Source: an uncultured Pelagibacteraceae bacterium
Lineage (GTDB): Bacteria; Pseudomonadota; Alphaproteobacteria; Pelagibacterales; Pelagibacteraceae
Reading direction: 5' to 3'
Length of the DNA stretch: 43,782 nt
NCBI GenBank assembly: GCA_902524865.1
Contig: CABZEV010000005.1
Location: forward strand, 1-43,782
Positions 1-9,472 of this stretch are shown here, piece by piece. Position 1 is the first letter of the stretch. Every line of letters begins with the position of its first letter. The notes under the pieces are model-generated. The model was not told the origin of the DNA. It saw nothing but the letters and a program-made list of their open reading frames with translations, and did no database searches. The position numbers and the translations under genes were made by a program.

Positions 1-116
1 TATTTTATCTAAATTTGAATTTGCATTAAGTGAGAATGGTAAAAAGGTAAATAATATTAATAAGAATAATTTTTTCATAAATAATAGAATTACATTATTT
101 CATTTATTATTGAGAT

Positions 117-680
117 CTATAATCTTGACGCACTATCATTCATCCATGAAAATAAATGATCTGAAAAGGATCTTCTCACAAATAAATTTACATTGTTAAT
201 GTCTTGATTATGAACAATTATATCAATTTTTGTCAAAATTGTTTGAGTTACAAGGCCTTTTTTGGATTTAAAATCATTAAAATTAAACGGAGATCCAGTT
301 TCAAATAAATCAAAAATTTTATCACCTTTAAGATTTATTAATACAAATTGGTCTGTGACATCAGTTACAGCACCCAAATTTGTTTTACAAATATTTTTAT
401 TGAGTAATTTTTCTACATCGTAATTATTATCATCTGATTTTAAAATTTCATTTGAAAAAATCATCCATTCATCTGGGCTTAACCAAAGAGCTGTTAATTG
501 ATCACTTCTTGAGGAAGTATTTGCTTCATTTGGCAAAAGTAGATTTAATGATTTCCCAACTGCAGATAAAAACTGTCTTTTTTTTCCTCTTATAATAAGT
601 TTCATGACAGGTTTTATTTCTCTCATTTGCAAACCTGGATAAGATTTATCATTTTCAATTACATTTGAATAATTAAGCAT
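117..680 (-). CDS. soxG: Sarcosine oxidase gamma subunit
   Basis: 187 aa. This is the small gamma subunit of heterotetrameric sarcosine oxidase, a structural partner with a GcvT/folate-binding-like fold and no cofactor of its own. Recognition rests on the position as last gene of a soxB-soxD-soxA-soxG run and on the family-like segments LWLSPDEWMIF and GAVTDVTDQFVLINLKG. Its ATG lies 8 bases inside the 3' end of soxA, which implies translational coupling. Sequence conservation in this subunit is low, so the call leans on context. Nothing appears truncated. Confidence 0.9.
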   Translation of the reverse strand: MLNYSNVIENDKSYPGLQMREIKPVMKLIIRGKKRQFLSAVGKSLNLLLPNEANTSSRSDQLTALWLSPDEWMIFSNEILKSDDNNYDVEKLLNKNICKTNLGAVTDVTDQFVLINLKGDKIFDLFETGSPFNFNDFKSKKGLVTQTILTKIDIIVHNQDINNVNLFVRRSFSDHLFSWMNDSASRL

Positions 681-3678
681 TTAATCTTTTGTTCTCCTTG
701 TCTAAGAATACTGGATCTGTAACTGTTACATTGATTTGTTTTTTTTCCATTGGAATTATTAATTTTTGACCCATCATATTTTTTCCGCCCTTAACCACAC
801 CAAGAGCTATTGATTTTTTTAAATTCGGACTAAAATAACTAGAAGTAACATGACCTAACATTTCTATTGGTGTTTTGTTCATATCCGCAACAATTTGTGC
901 CCCTTCTTCTAATATTTCCTCTGGATTGTCTGTGATAAGACCTACTAATTGTTTCCTATCTTCCCTAATAGTATCTGATCTATATAAAGATCTTTTACCT
1001 ATAAAATCAAATTTCTTTTTACTAACTATCCAATCCATTTGTAAATCAATTGGTGTCATAGTTGCATCTGTGTCTTGACCGGCTATGATAAATCCTTTTT
1101 CCGCTCTTAATAAATGCATTGTTTCAGTCCCATAGGGAGTAATATTAAATTCCTTTCCTGCCTCCATACAATTATCCCATACAGATTTGGCATAATTGGC
1201 TTGAATATTGATTTCGTAACTTTGTTCACCAGTAAAACTTATTCTCATAACTCGACATTTCACTTTACCAATTTTTGAATTCTTAAATGACATATGAGGA
1301 AAATCTTTATCTGATAAATCGATTTCAGGTATTACTTTTTGTATTATCTTTTTACTATTAGGACCACAAACACTAATAGTTGCGTAATGGTCAGTTACAG
1401 ATGTCAAATACACATCTAGTCCAGGCCATTCTGTTTGAAGATAATCTTCAAGTTTACCTAAAACTGTAGCAGCACCACCAGTTGTTGTTGTCATAATATA
1501 ATGATTTTCGTCTAATCTAGTAGTAACACCATCGTCATAGACCATGCCATCTTCGTTCAGCATTAAACCATATCGACATTTTCCAATCTCAAGTTTTGAC
1601 CAAGCATTGGTGTAAACTCTATTTAAAAATTCAGAGGCATCAGTACCTTGAATATCAATTTTACCTAACGTGGATGCATCTAATATGCCTGCACTATCTC
1701 TTGCAGCTTTACTTTCTCTTTGTACTGCTTCGTGCATGTTTTCACCATTCTGTGGATAATACCAAGCTCTTTTCCATTGTCCTACATTCTCAAATTCAGC
1801 TTTGTTTTCAACATGCCATTCGTGAATTGGAGTTTTTCTTGTTATATCAAAATATTTACCAACATTTCTTCCAACGATAGTACCAAATGCAAGAGGAGTG
1901 TAGGGTGGTCTAAATGTTGTAGTACCAAGTTCACCCATTTTAGAAGATGCTGTTTCAGAAATTATTCCTAAGGCATGCATATTCCCAAGTTTACCTTGAT
2001 CTGTACCCATACCTGTTGTTGTATATCTTTTAACATGTTCAATAGACCTGAAACCTTCTCTTAAAGCTAATTTAATATCTTTAGCTGTTGCATCATTTTG
2101 AAAATCTATAAATGATTTAGTTTTCCCTAAAATTTTATTTGAAGGCAATAACCAAATATTTCTTTTTGATTTGTTAAATGCTGAATATATTTCAATATTT
2201 TCGTATTCGGTTTTCTTGATATTCAAAAAGTCCTTAAGTAATTTAGTTGCATTAATTAATATTTCATCTAAAGTAAAATCACCTCTACAACTTCCAATAC
2301 TTATCTGATTTGATGGATAAGAATTTGGAATAAAAACTTGATCATCATCTCTAAATTTAAGTTTTCCACCCGATTGAGTAAATAGATGAACTGCTGGTGT
2401 CCAACCTCCTGAAATACCCAAATTATCACATGAAATATTTTCTTTTGATCCTATAACCTTTTGACCATCTTTAGACAATTTCATTATAGAGATGCTATTT
2501 ATTCTTTTGTAGCCTGATGTATCTACAATAGTGTAACCTTTATAAATTTTTATATTGTTTTTTTCAGTTTCTTTAATAAGTTTAGAGTCAATTTCTTCTC
2601 TATTGTCAATTATTGCTTGTACTTTAATTCCTTTTTGAATTAAGCTTATTGCAGTTTCATAAGCGCTATCATTATTGGTAAATAAAATATTTTTCTCACC
2701 ACATGCTACACCAAATAAATCTGCATATTTTTTTATAGCAGATGAGAGTAATATTCCTGGGCGATCATTATTGTCAAAAATTAAAGGTCTTTCTATAGAC
2801 CCTGTTGCTGTAATAACTTTTTTAGCTCGTATTTTGAGCAATTTTTGACGGGTTTTATTTTCTCTTTGTTCAAGTGGCAAGTGATCAGTCAAATTTTCCC
2901 TTGCTAATAAAAAATTATAACCATGAAAAGCAGCAACACTTGTTCTGGTTTTAATTTCTAAATTTTCAATTTTTTTTATTTCATTGATTTCCTTTTCTAA
3001 CCATGAAGCTGAATTTTGATTGTTAATTTTAAAAAATTCTGAGTCTTGGTAAATTGTAGAACCACCTAAATATGATTTTTCCTCAACTAATAGTGTTCTA
3101 AAACCATTTTTTGCAGCGGTTTTTGCTGCAATAATTCCTGAAATACCTGCACCAATAACTAATACATCGCAATGAATGTATTTGTGTTCGTATATGTCAG
3201 GGTCTGGAACATTAGGTGATTTTCCTAAACCAGCAGATTTTCTAATAAAATATTCATATTTCCCCCAAAAACTTGCTGGCCACATAAAAGTCTTATAGTA
3301 AAAACCTGCAGGTAATAATGGACTTAAAAAATTGTTTATACCTCCAATATCAAACTTTACACTAGGCCAACAATTTTGACTTGAAGCAACAAGACCTTCA
3401 TATATTTCCATTTCAGTAGCTCTTACATTTGGTTCTGTTCTTGAAGTTCCGTTATGAAGTTGAACAATGGCGTTTGGTTCCTCTGACCCAGCAGTCATAA
3501 TTCCTCTAGGTCTATGGTACTTAAAACTTCTACCAACTAGGTGGATGTTATTAGCCAATAGGGCAGAAGCAAGTGTATCACCTTTAAATCCATAATAAGT
3601 TGAACCATTAAATTTAAATGAAATTCGATATGTTTCATCGACTAATTTACTACTTTTAACTCTTAAATTTTTTATCAT
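673..3678 (-). CDS. soxA: Sarcosine oxidase alpha subunit
   Basis: 1001 aa, normal length for the alpha subunit. It takes part in oxidative demethylation of sarcosine to glycine, with the methyl group leaving as formaldehyde or 5,10-methylene-tetrahydrofolate. The N-terminus (about 15-75) has the ferredoxin-like fold segment with GRSFKYHRPRGI. A dinucleotide-binding motif VIGAGISG sits at 174-181. The last ~380 residues form a GcvT-like aminomethyltransferase/folate domain (for example GILDASTLGKIDIQGTDASE and TMHLLRAEKGFI). It starts 3 bases after the soxD stop. Long open frames on the opposite strand are shadows. Confidence 0.96.
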   Translation of the reverse strand: MIKNLRVKSSKLVDETYRISFKFNGSTYYGFKGDTLASALLANNIHLVGRSFKYHRPRGIMTAGSEEPNAIVQLHNGTSRTEPNVRATEMEIYEGLVASSQNCWPSVKFDIGGINNFLSPLLPAGFYYKTFMWPASFWGKYEYFIRKSAGLGKSPNVPDPDIYEHKYIHCDVLVIGAGISGIIAAKTAAKNGFRTLLVEEKSYLGGSTIYQDSEFFKINNQNSASWLEKEINEIKKIENLEIKTRTSVAAFHGYNFLLARENLTDHLPLEQRENKTRQKLLKIRAKKVITATGSIERPLIFDNNDRPGILLSSAIKKYADLFGVACGEKNILFTNNDSAYETAISLIQKGIKVQAIIDNREEIDSKLIKETEKNNIKIYKGYTIVDTSGYKRINSISIMKLSKDGQKVIGSKENISCDNLGISGGWTPAVHLFTQSGGKLKFRDDDQVFIPNSYPSNQISIGSCRGDFTLDEILINATKLLKDFLNIKKTEYENIEIYSAFNKSKRNIWLLPSNKILGKTKSFIDFQNDATAKDIKLALREGFRSIEHVKRYTTTGMGTDQGKLGNMHALGIISETASSKMGELGTTTFRPPYTPLAFGTIVGRNVGKYFDITRKTPIHEWHVENKAEFENVGQWKRAWYYPQNGENMHEAVQRESKAARDSAGILDASTLGKIDIQGTDASEFLNRVYTNAWSKLEIGKCRYGLMLNEDGMVYDDGVTTRLDENHYIMTTTTGGAATVLGKLEDYLQTEWPGLDVYLTSVTDHYATISVCGPNSKKIIQKVIPEIDLSDKDFPHMSFKNSKIGKVKCRVMRISFTGEQSYEINIQANYAKSVWDNCMEAGKEFNITPYGTETMHLLRAEKGFIIAGQDTDATMTPIDLQMDWIVSKKKFDFIGKRSLYRSDTIREDRKQLVGLITDNPEEILEEGAQIVADMNKTPIEMLGHVTSSYFSPNLKKSIALGVVKGGKNMMGQKLIIPMEKKQINVTVTDPVFLDKENKRLNA

Positions 3679-3681
3679 TGA

Positions 3682-3957
3682 TTATTTAACCGGTGGTTTT
3701 TCACCCATTTTGTAAACGGCTTTAATCTCATCATTTGATGTATCTCTCACCATGTTAAACCATTTTCTACAACCATGAATGTGGTTCCACCTTTCGAATT
3801 GAATACCTTTAATATTTTTTCTCATAAATAAATATTCTGCCCATTGATCGTCACTTAATTCAGTTGGTTGTTTAGGCCTAACAATATGAGCTTCTCCACC
3901 AGCTTTAAATTCACTTTGCTCTCGTTCACCACAAAAAGGACAATTAATTAAAAACAT
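3682..3957 (-). CDS. soxD: Sarcosine oxidase delta subunit (zinc-binding)
   Basis: 91 aa. This is the small zinc subunit of heterotetrameric sarcosine oxidase. Candidate zinc ligands are C6 and C9 in NCPFCG plus H59 and C63 in WNHIHGC. Their spacing agrees with what is known for characterised delta subunits. The start codon overlaps the soxB stop by one base (TAATG type), and soxA follows 3 bases downstream, so the genes are clearly co-translated. Confidence 0.95.
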   Translation of the reverse strand: MFLINCPFCGEREQSEFKAGGEAHIVRPKQPTELSDDQWAEYLFMRKNIKGIQFERWNHIHGCRKWFNMVRDTSNDEIKAVYKMGEKPPVK

Positions 3958-5210
3958 TAGTGCGCTACAGCTGCTGCACCATGTTCGTCGACAAGGTCAC
4001 CACTTACAAATCTATTCAAATTAAATGCAGCATTAAGTTTGTGCGGTTCATCATTGGCTATTGTATGCGCAAACAAATCTCCAGAGCCAGGTGTAGCTTT
4101 AAATCCTCCTGTTCCCCAGCCACAATTAAAATATAAACCTTCGATTGATGTTTTACTTATAATTGGGCTTGCATCTGGACAAATATCTACAATTCCACCC
4201 CATTGTCTTAACATTCTCATACGACTAAAGATAGGGTATAACTCTAAAATTGCATTTAATGTCCCTTCAACAATATCATGACTTCCTTTTTGTGAGTAGG
4301 ATACGTAATCATCAGTTCCTGCGCCGATTACTAATTCACCTTTATCTGATTGACTAACATATGCATGTACAGCATTTGACATAACAACTGTATCTATGAT
4401 TGGTTTTACAGGCTCTGAAACTAAAGCTTGGAGTGGTTTACTCTCTAATGGTAACTTTAATCCAGCCATATTAGCTATCACACTAGAGTGACCTGCAGCT
4501 ACCACGCCAATTTTATTTGTTTTAATAAATCCTTTTGTAGTTTCAATACCTTCAACTGCATCACCATTTCTCTTAATACCTTTCACCTCACAATTCTGAA
4601 TTATATCAACACCCATTTCATCTGCACCTCGTGCATATCCCCATGCAACTGCATCATGTCTTGCAGTTCCAGCTCTTTTTTGTAAAGTTCCACCTAATAC
4701 AGGGTATCTTATATCTGGAGATGTATTTATTATTGGACAAAATTTTTTAACTTCTTCAGTATTTAAATATACTGCATCAATACCATTAAGTCTGTTAGCA
4801 TGAGTTCTTCTTTTTAGATCTCTTACATCTTGAAGATTATGAGCAAGATTCATTACTCCTCTTTGACTAAACATTACATTGTAGTTTAATTCTTGAGAAA
4901 GGCCTTCCCATATTTTAAGAGCGTGATCATAAAGACCAGCACTTGCATCCCATAAATAATTAGATCTTATAATTGTAGTGTTTCTTCCTGTATTCCCGCC
5001 ACCAATCCAACCTTTTTCAACAACAGCAATATTTTTCATATTATGTTTTTTTGCCAGATAGTAAGCTGTTGCTAAACCATGGCCACCCCCACCAATAATT
5101 ACCACATCATATTCTTTTTTTGGCTCAGGGTCTTTCCATGCCTTTTCCCAATTTTCATGATAAGAAAAAGCATTTTTAATAAGCGAAAATATTGAATACT
5201 TATTTTTCAT
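3957..5210 (-). CDS. soxB: Sarcosine oxidase beta subunit
   Basis: 417 aa flavoprotein of the DAO fold and catalytic subunit of heterotetrameric sarcosine oxidase. The FAD-binding Rossmann motif [20 protein letters not shown] spans about 36-55. [14 protein letters not shown] follows at about 183-196, and H185 is the likely covalent FMN attachment histidine. The C-terminus carries the family-typical [16 protein letters not shown]. It is the first gene of the sox run. About 60 AT-rich bases separate it from tRNA-Ser, so the operon promoter must be there. No Shine-Dalgarno is evident. Confidence 0.96.
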   Translation of the reverse strand: MKNKYSIFSLIKNAFSYHENWEKAWKDPEPKKEYDVVIIGGGGHGLATAYYLAKKHNMKNIAVVEKGWIGGGNTGRNTTIIRSNYLWDASAGLYDHALKIWEGLSQELNYNVMFSQRGVMNLAHNLQDVRDLKRRTHANRLNGIDAVYLNTEEVKKFCPIINTSPDIRYPVLGGTLQKRAGTARHDAVAWGYARGADEMGVDIIQNCEVKGIKRNGDAVEGIETTKGFIKTNKIGVVAAGHSSVIANMAGLKLPLESKPLQALVSEPVKPIIDTVVMSNAVHAYVSQSDKGELVIGAGTDDYVSYSQKGSHDIVEGTLNAILELYPIFSRMRMLRQWGGIVDICPDASPIISKTSIEGLYFNCGWGTGGFKATPGSGDLFAHTIANDEPHKLNAAFNLNRFVSGDLVDEHGAAAVAH

Positions 5211-5273
5211 AATTAATAAATAATTACTTTATTAATGTTGATTATTCAATACAATCAAAGGCGACAATTTCTT

Positions 5274-5365
5274 GGAAGAGTGGGTGAGAGGCTTAAACCA
5301 GTCGTTTGCTAAATGACCGTGCGAGGAAACTTGTACCGAGGGTTCGAATCCCTCCTCTTCCGCCA
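5274..5365 (+). tRNA. tRNA-Ser(GCT)
   Basis: The acceptor stem GGAAGAG pairs with CTCTTCC (5355-5361), followed by discriminator G and an encoded CCA (5363-5365). The anticodon loop is TTGCTAA on a stem GTCGT/ATGAC, giving anticodon GCT (serine AGC/AGU codons). A long variable arm typical of tRNA-Ser lies between the anticodon and T arms. The T arm is GAGGG-TTCGAAT-CCCTC. A TACAAT box at 5250-5255, 18 bases upstream, is a plausible -10 element. The gene converges on the lytic transglycosylase gene, whose end is 4 bases away. Confidence 0.96.
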
Positions 5366-5368
5366 TTA

Positions 5369-7579
5369 TTAAAACAAGGGATTATTCTTAAAAAAATCTT
5401 TCATTGCGATTGGCTGCTGTTCAAGCACGTATCTATAAACATTGTAGTTTTCTAATACTCTTTGAACATAATTTCTAGTTTCTTTAAATTTAATTAATTC
5501 AATCCAGTCGATATAATCAATTTGATTTTTTTGAGGATTTTTGTTTATTTTTTTCCAATATCGAACTCTTTTTGGTCCAGCATTATAAGCAGCCACTGCA
5601 AATGGATAAGCACCGTCATATTCAAGAATTAATCCTGCTATATAATGTGATCCTAGGTTAATATTATATTCTGCATCAGTAGTTAATCTAGATTTTGAGT
5701 AAGGAAGTTTTGCCTGTTTAGCAACTAGTTTAGCAGTGTAAGGCATTAATTGCATTAACCCTTTTGCACCAGCATGACTATTGGCACTTAAATCAAACTC
5801 ACTCTCTTGTCTTATGATTGAAAGAATGAAAGCATTATCTGGAATTTTTCTTCCATTAATATATTTGGGTGTGCTTATGATTGGGTAATTATATTTGTTG
5901 TGAAATCTTTTTTCATAGGATGCTATTTTAGAAATCTGAATTGCAAAATCAAATCGTTCTATATTTGTTGCAAGTTCAGCTGCCAAAACCTCACTACCAC
6001 TACCAACATTATCATTAGCCAAATGTCTTAGTATATGTTTAGCATATTTGTCTTCATCTAATTCATTAAGTAAATAAATCAATTTGACTAAATCTTTTTT
6101 AAAAAAATCATCACGATATTCTTTTTTAACAATCATGTCTTTTGAAAGCTCAAATTTTTCATTTGGACTAATTTCCATAAATGCCAATTGACCGTAGTAA
6201 GTGGTCAAATAATTTGTTGCTTCCTTAAACCATTTATAAGATAAATCTTTATCTCCAAGTTTTTTATAAGTTTTACCTAACCAATATGCACCTCTTGCTG
6301 TACTAATAGGGTATCCAACATTATTATAAAAATTTTCAAAATGTTCTTTAGCTAATACTGGATCATCTAAAAAACTTAATGCTATCCAACCACTCATCCA
6401 CTCAGCAGCAGCAAATTCAGGTCCATCATTCATTCCATGGTTACTGGCAATTTTATAAGCTAATTCATATTTTTTTTTATATATTAATGATCTAGAAATT
6501 ATTTCTCTCTCTATCCACCATTTATCCGGACGAACCAAGTAATCTTTTGTATTTTTTATCTTTAAAAGAATTTCAACAGAACTATCAACTCTTCCTCTTT
6601 TTCTTCTCCATTTTAATCTATCGTAATTTAAACCAGCATCATTTTTAAGATTAGATGGAACTTTAGAAATAGCATTATCGACACCATACGATTTACTCAT
6701 CAATAGTTGTCTGGCTGTATATAATAGTTCATAATTTTTAGGTAAATATCTTAATAGTCGTTTTAAGTCCCAGTATTTGTTATTCCAAGCAAGATATTCT
6801 GCTCGTTTAATATAATCATCTGCATTAAGATATTTCTTAAATTTCTTACGATAAAATCTTAAATCAGTTTTAGACAATTCAGCTGATATCCAGCCTTCTT
6901 TAATAAATCTTATTCCCTTTTCCTTATTACCATTAAGAATAAGACTTTCCCCCAATATCATTTTACCAAAACCACTTAGAGGTTCTGCAAGACCAAACCA
7001 ATCTATAATTTTTTTTGGACTAATTTTTTCTGTAGAAAGTTTATGCTCTGCTAAATATTTTATTCTTCCAATTCTAGGATAATCTTCATTGGAGTCTATG
7101 AATGTTTTATAATTATAATAAGAAGCTTGATTTCCCTTTGTAAGCAAATGTCTCCATTGAATAAAATCATATATAGATTTATCTTTAGCTCTTTTGGCAG
7201 TTTTTATTGCAGCTGTCCAATTAGCTCTTTTCATTTCGGCAATTGCTTTTTTGGCTAATGCGAAATCTTTTTTACGATAATATTTTGATATCTTTATTTC
7301 TTTTGTTTTTTTTGTTCCAGCAATTAAAGGTTTTTTTTTGGGAAGTATCAGTCCACTTATCTTCTTTTCTGGCTTAGATTCAACTTTTTTTTCTATCTCT
7401 TTTGTTACTATTTTTGGTATTGGTTTGGGTAAAGGTTTTAGTACATCTATTAATAATTTTTTTTGTGTTAGCTCTTCAGATTGGATAGGTTTTTTTAATG
7501 GGATTATGTCAGACTGAGCTATAGTGAGTAGACCGAATAAATTAATTGATACTATCCAAAATAAGATTTTTTTAATCAT
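5369..7579 (-). CDS. slt: Soluble lytic murein transglycosylase
   Basis: 736 aa periplasmic enzyme that cleaves peptidoglycan glycan strands to form 1,6-anhydro-muropeptides. An N-terminal signal peptide (about 1-22) is followed by a Lys/Pro-rich linker (about 25-95). A long alpha-helical superhelical region with TPR-like character comes next. The C-terminal SLT goose-lysozyme-like domain has IIRQESEF with catalytic glutamate E592, then GLMQLMP and AYNAGPKRV. It is divergent from dapA with only 43 bases between the starts. The length is close to, and slightly above, E. coli Slt70. Confidence 0.95.
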   Translation of the reverse strand: MIKKILFWIVSINLFGLLTIAQSDIIPLKKPIQSEELTQKKLLIDVLKPLPKPIPKIVTKEIEKKVESKPEKKISGLILPKKKPLIAGTKKTKEIKISKYYRKKDFALAKKAIAEMKRANWTAAIKTAKRAKDKSIYDFIQWRHLLTKGNQASYYNYKTFIDSNEDYPRIGRIKYLAEHKLSTEKISPKKIIDWFGLAEPLSGFGKMILGESLILNGNKEKGIRFIKEGWISAELSKTDLRFYRKKFKKYLNADDYIKRAEYLAWNNKYWDLKRLLRYLPKNYELLYTARQLLMSKSYGVDNAISKVPSNLKNDAGLNYDRLKWRRKRGRVDSSVEILLKIKNTKDYLVRPDKWWIEREIISRSLIYKKKYELAYKIASNHGMNDGPEFAAAEWMSGWIALSFLDDPVLAKEHFENFYNNVGYPISTARGAYWLGKTYKKLGDKDLSYKWFKEATNYLTTYYGQLAFMEISPNEKFELSKDMIVKKEYRDDFFKKDLVKLIYLLNELDEDKYAKHILRHLANDNVGSGSEVLAAELATNIERFDFAIQISKIASYEKRFHNKYNYPIISTPKYINGRKIPDNAFILSIIRQESEFDLSANSHAGAKGLMQLMPYTAKLVAKQAKLPYSKSRLTTDAEYNINLGSHYIAGLILEYDGAYPFAVAAYNAGPKRVRYWKKINKNPQKNQIDYIDWIELIKFKETRNYVQRVLENYNVYRYVLEQQPIAMKDFFKNNPLF

Positions 7580-7622
7580 AATCTTTTGCTACATGAATCT
7601 ACAATGTATGTTATAAGTATTT

Positions 7623-8504
7623 ATGTTTAAAGGATCAAATGTTGCTTTAGTCACCCCGTTTAAAAATGATAAACTTGATGATGAGACATATATTAATTTA
7701 ATTCATTTTCATATCCAAAATGGGACAAATGGATTAGTTCCAGCAGGAACAACCGGTGAGTCACCAACTTTAAGTCATGATGAACATGAAAGAGTGATTG
7801 AGTTATGTGTAAAAGAAAGTAATGGAAAATTACCAGTTTTTGCAGGCACAGGATCGAACTCTACAGAGGAGGCCATTTCACTTACAACTCATGCAGAAAA
7901 AATTGGAGCCACAGGTGCTCTTGTTGTAACACCCTATTATAACAAGCCAACACAAGAGGGTTTATACCAACATTATAAAGCAATTAATGACAAATGTGGA
8001 ATACCTATAATAATTTATAATATTCCTGGTAGATCGGTTATTGATATGTCAGTTGATACTATGGCTAGATTATTTGAATTGAAAAATATTATTGGTGTTA
8101 AGGATGCAACTGGAGACCTAAATAGGGTTGAACAAACTTTAAAAAAGATGGGAAATGAATTCATTCAATTAACTGGTAATGACGATAATGCTTTAGAATT
8201 TAATAAAAGAGGTGGAGTGGGAGCTATAAGTGTTACTGCAAATATTGCTCCGAAACTTTGTTCTGATTTTCAAAAATTATCAAAATCTGAAAATAACGAT
8301 GAAATTAAAGAGGCTGAAAAAATTGATAAAATATTACAACCTCTTCACTATGCAATGTTTGTCGAAAGTAATCCAAGTCCAGTAAAATATGCAGCAAAAT
8401 TATTAAATCTTTGTGATGATAATGTAAGACTACCTCTTGTAAAGGTGACAGCTGAAACTAAGGATATCGTAAAAAAAGCACTTCATTCTGCAAAATTAGT
8501 TTAA
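7623..8504 (+). CDS. dapA: 4-hydroxy-tetrahydrodipicolinate synthase
   Basis: 293 aa. It condenses pyruvate with aspartate semialdehyde, the first committed step of lysine/diaminopimelate synthesis. [10 protein letters not shown] (41-50) contains the catalytic threonine pair. Y132 and R137 lie in IYNIPGRSV. The Schiff-base lysine K160 is in [10 protein letters not shown] possible -10 (TATAAG, 7612-7617) lies only 5 bases before the ATG, so the message may have almost no leader. It is the first gene of a run through recO. Its stop overlaps the smpB start (TAATG). Confidence 0.97.
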   Translation: MFKGSNVALVTPFKNDKLDDETYINLIHFHIQNGTNGLVPAGTTGESPTLSHDEHERVIELCVKESNGKLPVFAGTGSNSTEEAISLTTHAEKIGATGALVVTPYYNKPTQEGLYQHYKAINDKCGIPIIIYNIPGRSVIDMSVDTMARLFELKNIIGVKDATGDLNRVEQTLKKMGNEFIQLTGNDDNALEFNKRGGVGAISVTANIAPKLCSDFQKLSKSENNDEIKEAEKIDKILQPLHYAMFVESNPSPVKYAAKLLNLCDDNVRLPLVKVTAETKDIVKKALHSAKLV

Positions 8505-8974
8505 TGAAAAAAAAAACCAATAGTGGTTTAAAAATAATTTGTCTTAATAAAAAAGCTAGTTTCAATTATTTTTTTGAGGATTTGTTTGAAGCAGGTATTG
8601 TCCTAAAAGGTTCTGAAATAAAATCAATTCGTAATGGTAAAGTTAACATAGCAGATTCTTACGCAATAGAAAAAAAAGGTGAAATAGTCTTGATAAATTC
8701 ACATATTGCATCTTATAAGCAAGCTAGTTATTCAAACCATAATCCAACCGATGAAAGAAAATTGTTATTAAATAAGAGAGAAATTAATAAACTAATTGGT
8801 AAAATACAAAAAGACGGGCTCACAATAATACCTACAAAAATGTATTTTAAAAAAGGAAAAGCAAAATTAGAGTTAGCTGTAGCCAAAGGTAAGAAACAAT
8901 TTGATAAAAGAGCAGTAAAAAAACAAAGAGACTGGAATCGTGATAGAGCAAGATATATTAGAAAATCAAGTTAA
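8504..8974 (+). CDS. smpB: SsrA-binding protein SmpB
   Basis: 156 aa. SmpB binds tmRNA and delivers it to stalled ribosomes for trans-translation. The beta-barrel core begins with [20 protein letters not shown] and continues with [18 protein letters not shown]. The C-terminus is the characteristic Lys/Arg-rich tail ([20 protein letters not shown]), which becomes helical in the ribosomal A site. It overlaps dapA by one base and the folK frame by 35 bases. I did not identify the partner tmRNA gene in this window. Confidence 0.97.
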   Translation: MKKKTNSGLKIICLNKKASFNYFFEDLFEAGIVLKGSEIKSIRNGKVNIADSYAIEKKGEIVLINSHIASYKQASYSNHNPTDERKLLLNKREINKLIGKIQKDGLTIIPTKMYFKKGKAKLELAVAKGKKQFDKRAVKKQRDWNRDRARYIRKSS

Positions 8975-9452
8975 TCCTGTCTATTTAGGTATAGGTTCTA
9001 ATCTAGGAAATAAAATCAATAATATTGAATTAGCTAAATCAAAATTAATTCTCAATGATATTATGATAGTAAAATCATCAAGCTATTATGAGAGTTTGTC
9101 TTGGCCTGATGATAACAATCCTAAATTTTATAATGTTGTAGTTAAGGTTCTAACTAAATTATCACCTTTTGAATTAATAAGTGTTTGTAAAACTATTGAA
9201 ACAAGCCTGGGACGAAAGAAAAAACTTCGAAATGCTCCTAGAGAGTGCGATATTGATATAATTGATTTTAATAGAAAAAAAATGAAAGGTGAATTAAATC
9301 TACCTCATTCAAGAATGCATAAAAGAAATTTCGTCCTTTTTCCATTATTTGAGATAGATAAAACTTGGAAACATCCAGTTTCAAAACATTCCATAAAAAA
9401 ACTATTATTATCATTAAAAAATAGAGACATTAGGTCTATTAAACAAATTTAA
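8940..9452 (+). CDS. folK: 2-amino-4-hydroxy-6-hydroxymethyldihydropteridine pyrophosphokinase
   Basis: 170 aa. HPPK transfers pyrophosphate from ATP to the pterin alcohol in folate synthesis. The N-terminal motif [16 protein letters not shown] is at about 15-30. [12 protein letters not shown] (99-110) contains the Mg-binding aspartates D104 and D106. [19 protein letters not shown] follows. The start is taken as GTG at 8940, because no ATG lies between it and the conserved YLGIGSN. This gives a 35-base overlap with smpB, and the exact start is therefore uncertain. Confidence 0.9.
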   Translation: MIEQDILENQVNPVYLGIGSNLGNKINNIELAKSKLILNDIMIVKSSSYYESLSWPDDNNPKFYNVVVKVLTKLSPFELISVCKTIETSLGRKKKLRNAPRECDIDIIDFNRKKMKGELNLPHSRMHKRNFVLFPLFEIDKTWKHPVSKHSIKKLLLSLKNRDIRSIKQI

Positions 9453-9472
9453 TTTAGTGATATAATGTTTAT

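Noticed and set aside
1..116. Open plus-strand frame from base 2 running into the soxG antisense
   Set aside because: No start, no recognisable protein and extreme Asn/Ile/Lys content; it cannot be told from chance at the window edge.
1596..1971. Plus-strand open frames opposite soxA (and similar antisense frames opposite soxB, glyA, hppA, plsX, rplM and the SbmA-like gene)
   Set aside because: They are shadows of strongly supported genes and show no family motifs.
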